This document shows, piece by piece, positions 1-7,547 of a stretch of 16,623 nt of DNA. The notes beneath the pieces are model-generated. The model saw only the letters and a program-made list of their open reading frames with translations. It was not told the origin of the DNA and searched no databases. How positions within the stretch are numbered: position 1 is the first letter of the stretch; each line of letters opens with the position of its first letter. Source of the DNA: an uncultured Brachyspira sp. (GTDB lineage Bacteria > Spirochaetota > Brachyspiria > Brachyspirales > Brachyspiraceae); assembly GCF_934747485.1 (NCBI RefSeq), contig NZ_CAKVGN010000064.1:1-16623 (forward strand). The letters run 5' to 3'. Position numbers and translations under genes: made by a program.

Positions 1-1
1 T

Positions 2-58
2 AAAGTTGAAAAACAATTGGAAATTATATATAATTTAGCAAAAAAGGAGCTTTTTTAG
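2..58 (+). CDS. 3' end of an unidentified gene (partial)
   Basis: Frame 2 is open from the window edge to a TAG stop and gives an 18-residue C-terminus (KVEKQLEIIYNLAKKELF) that looks like a helical or coiled-coil end. The stop lies inside the 5' arm region of the following hairpin, as expected for a gene closed by a terminator. Too little is present to name a family. It could be chance, since an 18-codon opening is short, but the position just before a terminator favours a real gene end. Confidence 0.4.
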   Translation, partial: KVEKQLEIIYNLAKKELF

Positions 59-80
59 TTATCTGGGTCAGCCCCTTTTT
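41..80 (-). terminator. Intrinsic terminator of the licCA operon, possibly bidirectional
   Basis: The arms AAAAAGGAGC and GCCCCTTTTT form a 10-bp stem around a 20-nt loop. On the minus strand the one imperfect pair becomes a G-U wobble and the stem runs into a U-tract, so it best serves the minus-strand operon that ends at 110. On the plus strand the same pair is an A-C mismatch, but a T-run follows, so it may also stop the plus-strand gene ending at 58. Confidence 0.75.
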
Positions 81-109
81 ATTTAATCAAATTAATTTTA
101 TAAATATTA

Positions 110-1570
110 TTACTTGATGTCAAAAATATTTAAATTATTCATCAAAGCATCTATATGAATTTTAGAATACTGCAATGAATTATTAACAATATACCAATAT
201 CCCCATATATAATTAACAATTATCTGAGCTTTTCTTACTTTTTTTTCATCAGCACCATCATACAAACTTATAAATTCTAAACGCTGCTCTTCATTAATAT
301 TAGATTCACATATAAAATTCCCTAAATCCCAATATTTTGAAGAAAATCCAGAATATTCAAAATCTATTAATTTTACATCTTTTCCATTATACATTATATT
401 TCCATAGAGCAAATCCCTATGGCATAACACTTGATCATCTTGTTCTATTTCATCTGCTATAGAAAGTATAAATTCTCTTTGAGTATCTGTTACTATTTTT
501 TTATTAGCAAGAGATTCATATTTATTAATTTCAGTATGCATAGACATAGGTTTAAAATCCATATGATCTTTAAATTTAATGCTATGCAATTCTTTTAATG
601 CATTTACAAAAGATTTGAAAAAATCTGTATTTAAATCTTCATCTACTATGCTATGATATCCTTCTAAATAATCTGTTATCTTTACATCCCAATCAAAAAA
701 CTCTGTTTTAGGACATATAGTTAATGGTACTATAGAAGTAACTTTTCTTTCAGCTGGTCTATCTACAAATGATTCTGTACCTATTCCCGGTATTCTTATA
801 ACTTTATCTTCACCTAAAAATTTTATTCTATAATTGTAATTTGTAAGACCAGCCAGCCTTGTAGCTTTATTATCATCTGAGCATTGCTCTGCTATATCAT
901 CTGATGTTAAAAGGTTATGAGTTATAGCATCACTAAAAGAATCTATTTCATAAATTAAATCTTTTACTTCTGTTGCATAAAAATCTATTTTTTTTAATGA
1001 ATTTAATACACAATATTCCCAATATTTATTATCATCAGTTTTTATTAATTCTTCTTTTAAAATTGATAAATCTTTCTTAGCAAAATATGCTATTCCTGTT
1101 TCACAAAGTCCGCTTTTACTATTCTCATCTATAGATATAACTTTATTATTATTATCTATATTATATTTCCAAGTAGGGTGTATTGTACTTTCTAATTTTT
1201 GACCTATGAACTGAGATACATCTTTTTTTATAAATCTTACAAAATCACTTTTAATATATAAATCACCATTCATTATTATTGTATCATCATCTATATCATC
1301 AATAACCAACTTTAAAGAATAACTACTATTTGTTTTCTCATAGTTTTCATTTATAATTTTTTTTAGTCCTAATGTTGATACATATTCATCAAACATTTCA
1401 TGCTTATAGCCTGTAACTATGGTAATATCATTAATATTGGATTCTTTTAAAAAATGCACCGTATTTTCTAATAAAGTTTTACTATGTACATTTAATAAAG
1501 GTTTTGGCTTTATTAAAGTCATTGGTGCTAATCTAGTTCCTTTTCCCGCTGCAAGTATTATAGCTTTCAT
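110..1570 (-). CDS. licCA: Bifunctional CTP:phosphocholine cytidylyltransferase / choline kinase (LicC-LicA fusion)
   Basis: The 486-residue protein has two domains. Residues 1-230 are a sugar-phosphate-type nucleotidyltransferase, with the glycine-rich LAAGKGTRL loop at 6-14, KPKPLL at 21-26 and the metal-binding NGDLYI at 101-106. Residues 235-486 are a choline/aminoglycoside kinase fold with the Brenner motif H384-R-D386 and N391, and LIDFEYSG at 401-408 carrying the metal aspartate. Together they should phosphorylate choline and convert phosphocholine to CDP-choline in the cytoplasm. A LicCA fusion is known to feed phosphatidylcholine synthesis in Treponema denticola. AAGGAG precedes the ATG. 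It is the last gene of a three-gene operon, 27 bp after its neighbour and followed by a terminator. The nucleotide and the acceptor alcohol are inferred from family, so ethanolamine or another amino alcohol is possible. Whether the product goes to lipid or to a glycan is not visible here. Confidence 0.85.
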   Translation of the reverse strand: MKAIILAAGKGTRLAPMTLIKPKPLLNVHSKTLLENTVHFLKESNINDITIVTGYKHEMFDEYVSTLGLKKIINENYEKTNSSYSLKLVIDDIDDDTIIMNGDLYIKSDFVRFIKKDVSQFIGQKLESTIHPTWKYNIDNNNKVISIDENSKSGLCETGIAYFAKKDLSILKEELIKTDDNKYWEYCVLNSLKKIDFYATEVKDLIYEIDSFSDAITHNLLTSDDIAEQCSDDNKATRLAGLTNYNYRIKFLGEDKVIRIPGIGTESFVDRPAERKVTSIVPLTICPKTEFFDWDVKITDYLEGYHSIVDEDLNTDFFKSFVNALKELHSIKFKDHMDFKPMSMHTEINKYESLANKKIVTDTQREFILSIADEIEQDDQVLCHRDLLYGNIMYNGKDVKLIDFEYSGFSSKYWDLGNFICESNINEEQRLEFISLYDGADEKKVRKAQIIVNYIWGYWYIVNNSLQYSKIHIDALMNNLNIFDIK

Positions 1571-1597
1571 ATAAAAACTCCTTAAATATTCAAATTA

Positions 1598-2881
1598 TCA
1601 GTTTAAGTCTGTTAGTATTTTACTTAAAGCCAAAGCTCCTTTTTTGGCAGCTTCGCCTCTAAATTTATAAGCATCTTCTTTAGCTTTTATAATATTATCT
1701 TTTAATGAGGCATTATTAATAGTATTATTAACTATATTAGCAATGTTAGAAAAATTATTCTCATCTATCGAAACGGAAATATTTGGCAAAGTCCTAAAAG
1801 TCCAAGTCTCTTCTTTAAGTTCAACGGCATCATATCCCCTTTTATCAAATGTAAAATTAGGTATAATCGTAGGCTTATCAAAAAGAAAAGCATAATCAAA
1901 TATAACACCAGAAAAATCTGATATCATAACATCAGCTTTTGATAATGAATAAATATTATCTCTATTAAAATCCCATTCTATATTGGCATTATCCTTATAT
2001 TTGTTTTTTAATCTTTCAAGCATATCTTTTTCTACTATATTAGATTGAGGATGCGGACGTATTATTACATAATAACCGCTTTCTAAAATAGGATCTATTA
2101 GTTTTTCTCCAAACCTAGTTAAAAGCCCGTTCATACCCCAAGAAGGAGCTATTAGAACAGTTTCTTTATCATTTAATTTATTAATAGATTTTAATGCATC
2201 TTCTTTCTTCTTGTTAAGTTCATCTAAATATGTACTTCCTATAATTTCTAATTCTTTTACTTTAGTTCCTCTTGTTTCTTCCAGCTCTCTTATATCTGCT
2301 ATTTGATTTTCACCATTTAATAATACAGCATCAAAAAAATCCAATGAATACAAACAATATAAAGCAGCTTCGCTAGGAGCATGAAATATATGAACATACT
2401 TCTTTACACCTTTAGAGCGTTTCAACTGAAAAACATCCAAATTAGGTGTAGTCATTAAACAAATATCAGCTTCTATAAAATTTAGTTTAGCATAAGCCTT
2501 ATTTCCTACTCCTATAAACTCAGTATGAAGTAAATCATTTTTAATCTCAAAAATTTGGTCATCTTCACTCGAACTATAATATATTACTGGTATTTCTAAT
2601 TTTATAAGCTCTTCTATTATAGGTTTAAAAACATTATAATATCTTTTATCTTCTCCATAAATTATTATTCTTGCCTTTTTTGAAGCTTCTGTTTCTATAT
2701 TTTTACTTTTAGAAAAAGACATAGTTTTTAACTTTATCACTAATGCCTTTGATAAAAAGAAAAGTGCTCCTATTATTCCAAAAAGTGCTGAAAAAAGTAA
2801 ACTTCCAGTACCTGGGTCTATATATCCAAATAAATTTCTTTGAAAGAAAAAAACAAATAAAACTATGATTGATATTAACAT
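1598..2881 (-). CDS. CDP-glycerol:glycerophosphate glycerophosphotransferase-like membrane protein
   Basis: The 427-residue protein begins with two hydrophobic segments (about 1-18 and 26-50) that anchor it. The cytoplasmic part resembles the TagB/TagF family: APSWG at 245-249, RPHPQS at 275-280 and the family signature SDFSGVIFDYAF at 321-332 followed by DKPTI. Family members transfer glycerol-phosphate (or ribitol-phosphate) from the CDP form to a teichoic acid or glycan acceptor. A double-membraned spirochaete has no classical wall teichoic acid, so the acceptor may be a glycolipid or lipooligosaccharide; this is inference. TTGAGG lies about 10 nt upstream of the ATG. It sits between the YidC-sulfatase fusion (49 bp gap) and licCA (27 bp gap) with no terminator in either gap. 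The donor could be another CDP-alcohol, including CDP-choline made by its neighbour. Confidence 0.75.
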   Translation of the reverse strand: MLISIIVLFVFFFQRNLFGYIDPGTGSLLFSALFGIIGALFFLSKALVIKLKTMSFSKSKNIETEASKKARIIIYGEDKRYYNVFKPIIEELIKLEIPVIYYSSSEDDQIFEIKNDLLHTEFIGVGNKAYAKLNFIEADICLMTTPNLDVFQLKRSKGVKKYVHIFHAPSEAALYCLYSLDFFDAVLLNGENQIADIRELEETRGTKVKELEIIGSTYLDELNKKKEDALKSINKLNDKETVLIAPSWGMNGLLTRFGEKLIDPILESGYYVIIRPHPQSNIVEKDMLERLKNKYKDNANIEWDFNRDNIYSLSKADVMISDFSGVIFDYAFLFDKPTIIPNFTFDKRGYDAVELKEETWTFRTLPNISVSIDENNFSNIANIVNNTINNASLKDNIIKAKEDAYKFRGEAAKKGALALSKILTDLN

Positions 2882-2930
2882 ATAATAGCCTCAAAATTAA
2901 AAATGCATAAATAACTTATATCAATAAATT

Positions 2931-5900
2931 TCATGAATCATCATATATAAACTCTACTTCCTCTACAATATTTTTATTTTTTAAATCAGTTAAAAACTTT
3001 TTCCAATTATTTGTATCAAATATATTATCTTTAACATAATAAAATTTTCTAAAAGAATACATATTAGAATATTGTAAATTAGGTTGCCATTCTCTAGAAA
3101 ATATAATATATACTCCATTATTTTTATAATCATTTGTAATTAAAGTACCTGTAAATGGATTTTTAATACCAACTATATGTTTAGTAGCTAAATAAGGTAC
3201 ATCAGCAACTGTTGAAAAATTAGTATCTATAATTAACTCACCCCTAGAATTAAAATCTTTATATATTAACAAGGCGTTAAATAAATTAATAGTTAATTTA
3301 TAATCATCATTAATATCATAATTATTAAGTCCATAGAGAGGAAATCCATGATCAGAAACAACTATTATTTTTGTATTATCATATAAATTATTATCTTTTA
3401 AATAATTTATAAAATCAATTAAAATATTAATAGAAGCCATATTAGCATAAAAATGCTTAGTACTTGATTCATCTTTATAAATTAATAAATCTTCATCTCT
3501 AACATTTGTTGATTCAGAATAAGGTAAATAATCAGAATTAAAAAATTGAGGTTCATGTGTAATCATATTATGAAGTATATTATAATAGTTACCTTCCTCT
3601 TTTATACTTATAAAATTTTTAGTATTTTTTAAAATAGAATAGGTATATATACTTGAATTAACATTAAAATTATCAATATTAAACCAATTACCATTTCTAT
3701 AAAAATCATACCTCAAATTTATAGGAAGCATTCTAAATATAGAAAATCTAACTATTCTATTTTTTTGCTTCATTTTATTCTGTTCATTAAAATTAATATA
3801 TCCAATATTTCTATCTTTTAATAAATATTCATAAATACTATCATTGGCAACGCTACTATTATTATAAGCATTTATATTGCTGTAAGACTCAAATATACTT
3901 AAATCAGGTACATATTGAAAATTAGCATAAGCAGGTTCCAATATAGATGATTTATAACCATATTTTTCTAATGACATAGGAAGCATTAAAAGAGCTTCAT
4001 TATGCTTTTCTTTTATTATATAATTACCACTTGTACTCATTTCATATGGTAAATAATCATATCCACCGTATATAGAACCTATTCCTAAAGTTGTACTACA
4101 AAAAGAAACATTATTTTTATAAAATATAAAACCATCAAATTTAGTTTTAAATTCAGGGTATTTATTAATTGCATCATCCCAATAAGATGAAACTGCTCTA
4201 TCTAATATAAAGACAAAAATATTTTCACCATTCTTAGACAAATTAAATATTTTATTATCATCTATATTGTTATTAACATTTATTTTTTCTAATTCTAACT
4301 GTTCTGTTATTATTCCTCTAATATTAAATACAGACACAGAAAATAAAGCTAATAATATAACAAAATAAATATTAATAAAAAATATAAGTCTTTTTTTGAT
4401 AATAAATAATGTAAATAATAAAATTACAGACAATATTAATATTATATTAAATATTATTTGATTAGCAGATGCTTTTAATAATTCAGTATTATCAAATATC
4501 AAATCAGCATTAATATTTAAATAATTACCTGTCATAATAAATGTATTAATTAACACTATACTAGAAGTAAAAATGATAATTAAAGTTATATAAGATTTAA
4601 TTTTATCTGAAAATAATAAATATATAAATAAAGGATAAAATAAAAATAATCCAATACATATAGATAAATTATTAAATATTAAATAAAAAGGATTAGTAAA
4701 CTCTTGAGGAGAATTGCCTATTAATGAGCTAGGTATAAATAAACCTGATAATATACTTATAATAATACAAGATATAATAATCAATTTATCTCTAATTGAT
4801 GTAAAAGAAAACTCTTCTTCTTTATTTTTAAAGATGAACCTATAAACGTTGCCTATATTAATGATAAAAGTTAATATTAATAAAAAAGTATATATATTAA
4901 TTGAATAAGATTTAGGAGATAATTTATAATAAATATCTATATTTTCATTTATAGTATTTATATCTTTATTCAATTCTACAACAGCATATTTTATATTATA
5001 ACCATTAAATTCTATTTTTTTTATATGTTTTGTAAGCTTATTAACATTGCCTTGAAATTCAAATATATCACTGCTTATAAATATTTTGCTGTAATATTTT
5101 ATTCTAGCAGAGTATACATAATTATTATTATTTTTAATAAAAATAAAATTAAAATCAGATAAATACGCCTTTCTTTCTATTTTTCCTAAAGAGATTAATA
5201 ATATAAATAATATTGTAACTATAATAAAAAATATATTATAAGCCTTTAATAATTTGTATTTATTTTTAATAAATATATTATAAAGTTTATATTCTATTAC
5301 TATATTCTTTATTAAAGAAAATAAGCAATTGATTGTCCAATAAAATAGAAGGCCTGACGGTGAAGTATATAATAGCACTAAAAATATTAAAGATACTATA
5401 TATAAAGTAAGACTCTCCTTAAACTTTAATTTCTTAGAATAAACTAAACCTGCCAATAAGCTAAATAAAGTCATTACAAATGGAAGCAAATTAATACTAA
5501 AACTACCTATATGAATTAAAGCATCTGGTTTAGATAAGTCTTTAATAAATAAAAAAGATACACCGCTTAATCCTATCAAACTATGCACAAAATTATATGC
5601 TGCCATAAAAAATGGTATTTGTATTAAAAGACCTAAAGTACCGCGAAAAGCATATATTGTTTTATAGCCATTTATTCTTTGACAAGCTCTAATTAATAAA
5701 TATCTTTGATCTCCTTTATATACAGCCTTTATATTATCTATCATTGGTTTCATCTTATCTTGTATAGCCCTTTCTTTAGCCTGCCAAGATTCTGCGATAT
5801 TATATAGAGGAAGCGACAAAAAATTTATACATAAACTTAATAAAAATAAACTTATACCATAACTTGATTTAAATATATTATTAAACAAATAGAATAATAT

Positions 5901-5957
5901 TTCTATAATAAATTCTATAGGATATATTAAAATATTATAAAGTATATCAAAAAACAT
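2931..5957 (-). CDS. YidC/Oxa1-like domain fused to a sulfatase/LtaS-fold domain, polytopic membrane protein
   Basis: The 1008-residue protein starts with a YidC/Oxa1-like unit (about 1-225) ending in the typical LYTSPSGLLFYWTINCLFSL stretch at 196-215. A further membrane segment (238-258), an extracytoplasmic stretch (about 262-350) and about six more membrane helices (354-374, 391-411, 428-450, 456-476, 499-520, 524-546) follow. Residues 578-1008 have the alkaline-phosphatase/sulfatase fold: metal Asp586 in FVFILDRA, candidate nucleophile Thr622 or Thr623 in CSTTLGIGSIYGG, His801 in ITHEPQ, and D869-H870 in VVSDHG. LtaS and MdoB-type relatives transfer phosphoglycerol outside the membrane; alkyl-phosphate hydrolases and sulfatases share the fold. 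At the YidC groove position where relatives carry an essential Arg, this protein has Asn45, so ordinary insertase activity is doubtful. It is the first gene of the operon. TTTGGGG precedes the ATG. The role proposed here, a tethered phospho-transferase for surface glycans or lipids, is inference. Confidence 0.75.
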   Translation of the reverse strand: MFFDILYNILIYPIEFIIEILFYLFNNIFKSSYGISLFLLSLCINFLSLPLYNIAESWQAKERAIQDKMKPMIDNIKAVYKGDQRYLLIRACQRINGYKTIYAFRGTLGLLIQIPFFMAAYNFVHSLIGLSGVSFLFIKDLSKPDALIHIGSFSINLLPFVMTLFSLLAGLVYSKKLKFKESLTLYIVSLIFLVLLYTSPSGLLFYWTINCLFSLIKNIVIEYKLYNIFIKNKYKLLKAYNIFFIIVTILFILLISLGKIERKAYLSDFNFIFIKNNNNYVYSARIKYYSKIFISSDIFEFQGNVNKLTKHIKKIEFNGYNIKYAVVELNKDINTINENIDIYYKLSPKSYSINIYTFLLILTFIINIGNVYRFIFKNKEEEFSFTSIRDKLIIISCIIISILSGLFIPSSLIGNSPQEFTNPFYLIFNNLSICIGLFLFYPLFIYLLFSDKIKSYITLIIIFTSSIVLINTFIMTGNYLNINADLIFDNTELLKASANQIIFNIILILSVILLFTLFIIKKRLIFFINIYFVILLALFSVSVFNIRGIITEQLELEKINVNNNIDDNKIFNLSKNGENIFVFILDRAVSSYWDDAINKYPEFKTKFDGFIFYKNNVSFCSTTLGIGSIYGGYDYLPYEMSTSGNYIIKEKHNEALLMLPMSLEKYGYKSSILEPAYANFQYVPDLSIFESYSNINAYNNSSVANDSIYEYLLKDRNIGYINFNEQNKMKQKNRIVRFSIFRMLPINLRYDFYRNGNWFNIDNFNVNSSIYTYSILKNTKNFISIKEEGNYYNILHNMITHEPQFFNSDYLPYSESTNVRDEDLLIYKDESSTKHFYANMASINILIDFINYLKDNNLYDNTKIIVVSDHGFPLYGLNNYDINDDYKLTINLFNALLIYKDFNSRGELIIDTNFSTVADVPYLATKHIVGIKNPFTGTLITNDYKNNGVYIIFSREWQPNLQYSNMYSFRKFYYVKDNIFDTNNWKKFLTDLKNKNIVEEVEFIYDDS

Positions 5958-6144
5958 TATAATACCCCAAAGAAATGAGTTTTTCTGAGTTTATAACTTT
6001 TTTGATAAACACATGGTATGTTTTTTCTATGTAATGATAAAGACAAAAATAAATTATGAACTGTTGACTGTTGACTGTTGACTGTTGACTGTTGACTGTT
6101 GACTGTTGACTGTTGACTACCATTTCATCTCCGCTTTCAATCAT
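5947..6144 (-). CDS. Possible leader ORF containing the heptamer repeat, overlapping the YidC-sulfatase start
   Basis: This 65-codon frame starts 7 nt after a TAGAAT -10 box, which would make it nearly leaderless. An internal ATG at 6123 has GGAG five bases upstream. The 8 x 7-bp repeat is translated as VNSQQST-type repeats. The frame ends at a TGA 10 bp inside the next gene, so translation would pass over that gene's ribosome binding site. No family is recognised, and the sequence beyond the repeat does not look like a conserved protein. It may be only a non-coding leader with a chance open frame. If translated, a change of repeat number would move its stop relative to the downstream ATG (see findings). 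Confidence 0.3.
   Translation of the reverse strand: MIESGDEMVVNSQQSTVNSQQSTVNSQQFIIYFCLYHYIEKTYHVFIKKVINSEKLISLGYYNVF
6061..6116. repeat. Eight perfect tandem copies of a 7-bp repeat (CTGTTGA; minus strand TCAACAG)
   Basis: Eight uninterrupted, identical heptamers lie in the 5' region of the YidC-sulfatase operon, with the start of a ninth (CT) at 6117-6118. Perfect identity implies recent expansion or slippage-driven homogenisation, so copy number probably varies between strains. The unit is not a multiple of three, and none of its frames contains a stop codon. Confidence 0.95.
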
Positions 6145-6151
6145 TTAATAC

Positions 6152-6180
6152 ATTCTAATATTAAATTATAATTATTGCAA
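6152..6180 (-). promoter_or_regulatory. Sigma-70-type promoter of the YidC-sulfatase / CDP-glycerol transferase / licCA operon
   Basis: TTGCAA at 6180-6175 and TAGAAT at 6157-6152 are separated by 17 bp on the minus strand. Transcription should start near 6145, upstream of the heptamer repeats, giving a leader of about 190 nt before the ATG at 5957. The sequence is AT-rich, so chance matches are possible. Confidence 0.5.
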
Positions 6181-6223
6181 TCATTTTTATAAAAAACATT
6201 AAATAATTAATTAAATAAATATT

Positions 6224-6238
6224 TTTCAATAATTGAAA
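6224..6238. promoter_or_regulatory. 15-bp dyad, possible operator
   Basis: TTTCAAT and ATTGAAA are perfect 7-bp inverted arms around a single base. The dyad lies between the aroF terminator and the -35 box of the YidC-sulfatase operon. Size and symmetry suit a dimeric regulator, but such dyads arise easily in AT-rich DNA. Confidence 0.25.
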
Positions 6239-6240
6239 CA

Positions 6241-6275
6241 TAAAAAAAGCTGTAAAATAAATATATTTACAGCTT
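6241..6275 (-). terminator. Intrinsic terminator of aroF
   Basis: The arms AAGCTGTAAA (6247-6256) and TTTACAGCTT (6266-6275) form a perfect 10-bp stem with a 9-nt loop. On the minus strand it is followed by seven U residues. It lies 22 bp past the aroF stop and separates aroF from the downstream minus-strand operon. Confidence 0.85.
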
Positions 6276-6297
6276 AAAAATATATGCATTATTAAAA

Positions 6298-7341
6298 TTA
6301 TTTAGTATAAATCTTTCCATTATGTTTTTCTTTTATTTTTGCAACGGTATCAGATATCATATTAACAGACTGCATTATATCATCAAACACATCAGGCTTT
6401 ATAGACTGAGCCCCATCACATAAAGCATGCTCAGGGTCATTATGCACTTCTATAATCATGCCGTCAGCACCTGCAGAAATAGCTGCTAAAGTGAGAGGAA
6501 GTGCCATCCAAGACTTGCCGCTCGCATGCGAAGGGTCTCCTATTACAGGTAAATGACTTAAACGCTTTATTGCTGGTATTGCTGATACATCAAAAGTGTT
6601 TCTTGTGTAAGTTTCAAATGTTCTCACCCCTCTCTCACATAACACTACATTATCATTGCCCTGATTAAGTATATATTCAGCACTCATTAGCCATTCTTCT
6701 ATAGTATTAGCTAATCCTCTTTTTAAAAGTATTGGCTTTTTTAACTTCCCAACCTCTTTTAGAAGCTCAAAGTTCTGCATGTTTCTCGCCCCAATCTGAA
6801 TCATATCAACAGTATTTTCAAAATCTTCTAAATGCCTTATAGATACAATTTCACTTACTATAGGAATTCCAACTTCTTCTTTTGCAAGTTTTAGTATTTT
6901 TAGCCCATCAAGTGCTAAACCCTGAAAAGCATAAGGAGAAGTCCTTGGCTTAAAAGCTCCCCCTCTAAGCATTGAAGCTCCTGAAGCTTTCACACTTTTT
7001 GCTATGCTTATTAGTTGCTCTTCACTCTCTACAGAACAAGGTCCTGCTATAATTACAGGTTTATTCCCCCCTATTTTTACGCCAGATACATCTACTATAG
7101 TATCTTCTTTTTTAAATACCCTGTTTGCTCTTTTAAATGGCTCTTGTACTTTTAAAACTTTTGATACTCCTGGTAAGGAAGCTATTAACTCTATGTCTAT
7201 TTTAGAAGTATCTCCAACCATTCCTATTACTGTATAATCTACACCCACACTTTTATGTATGCCTAAACCTGCCTCTTTTAATCTCTCTATAATACTTTCT
7301 ATATGTTCTTCTTTAGCATTGGGCTTCATTACTACTATCAT
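6298..7341 (-). CDS. aroF: 3-deoxy-7-phosphoheptulonate (DAHP) synthase, type I-beta with N-terminal regulatory domain
   Basis: DAHP synthase condenses phosphoenolpyruvate and erythrose 4-phosphate, the first step of the shikimate pathway. The 347-residue length fits the Thermotoga-like form: a ferredoxin-like regulatory domain (1-64), a linker, then a TIM barrel. Motifs seen are GPCSVES (100-106), RGGAFKPRTSPYAFQG (126-141), QIGARNMQNF (182-191), LLKRG, CERGVRT and DPSHASG. Metal ligands Cys102, His272, Glu298 and Asp309 are all present. The N-terminal domain in relatives mediates feedback inhibition by Tyr or Phe, so this enzyme is probably feedback-regulated. AAGGAG lies 8 nt upstream of the ATG. 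It is monocistronic, divergent from coaD and followed by its own terminator. No other aromatic-pathway gene is present. Its promoter in the 7342-7511 AT-rich stretch could not be assigned with confidence. Confidence 0.95.
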   Translation of the reverse strand: MIVVMKPNAKEEHIESIIERLKEAGLGIHKSVGVDYTVIGMVGDTSKIDIELIASLPGVSKVLKVQEPFKRANRVFKKEDTIVDVSGVKIGGNKPVIIAGPCSVESEEQLISIAKSVKASGASMLRGGAFKPRTSPYAFQGLALDGLKILKLAKEEVGIPIVSEIVSIRHLEDFENTVDMIQIGARNMQNFELLKEVGKLKKPILLKRGLANTIEEWLMSAEYILNQGNDNVVLCERGVRTFETYTRNTFDVSAIPAIKRLSHLPVIGDPSHASGKSWMALPLTLAAISAGADGMIIEVHNDPEHALCDGAQSIKPDVFDDIMQSVNMISDTVAKIKEKHNGKIYTK

Positions 7342-7511
7342 AATAAAATCTCCTTAAATACAAATAATTATTATAAATTAGTATATATTAAAAAATTATA
7401 TTTTGTGTAAAAAATATTTATTAACGGCATTAAAACAAATTTTATATAATTAAATTTTGAAATTATATATAACTTACTTTTTATAAATAACCTAAAAATA
7501 ACTCTTTTATA

Positions 7512-7539
7512 TTGATATTATATGTTTTTTGTATATAAT
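7512..7539 (+). promoter_or_regulatory. coaD promoter placed to give a near-leaderless mRNA
   Basis: TTGATA at 7512-7517 and TATAAT at 7534-7539 have a 16-bp spacer. The -10 box ends 8 bp before the coaD ATG, so the transcript would begin at or within a few bases of the start codon. No ribosome binding site fits between them. Confidence 0.6.
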
Positions 7540-7547
7540 CTATTATT

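Noticed and set aside
6061..6116. CRISPR array or repeated -35 boxes (TTGACT)
   Set aside because: The 7-bp units are directly adjacent with no spacers, and no plus-strand gene follows within 1.4 kb, so neither reading is supported.
7004..7237. 77-residue plus-strand open frame
   Set aside because: It lies wholly inside aroF, which is certain on the minus strand.
7342..7511. aroF promoter or riboswitch
   Set aside because: Several poor -35/-10 combinations exist in this AT-rich stretch, none clearly best, and no structured leader was recognised.
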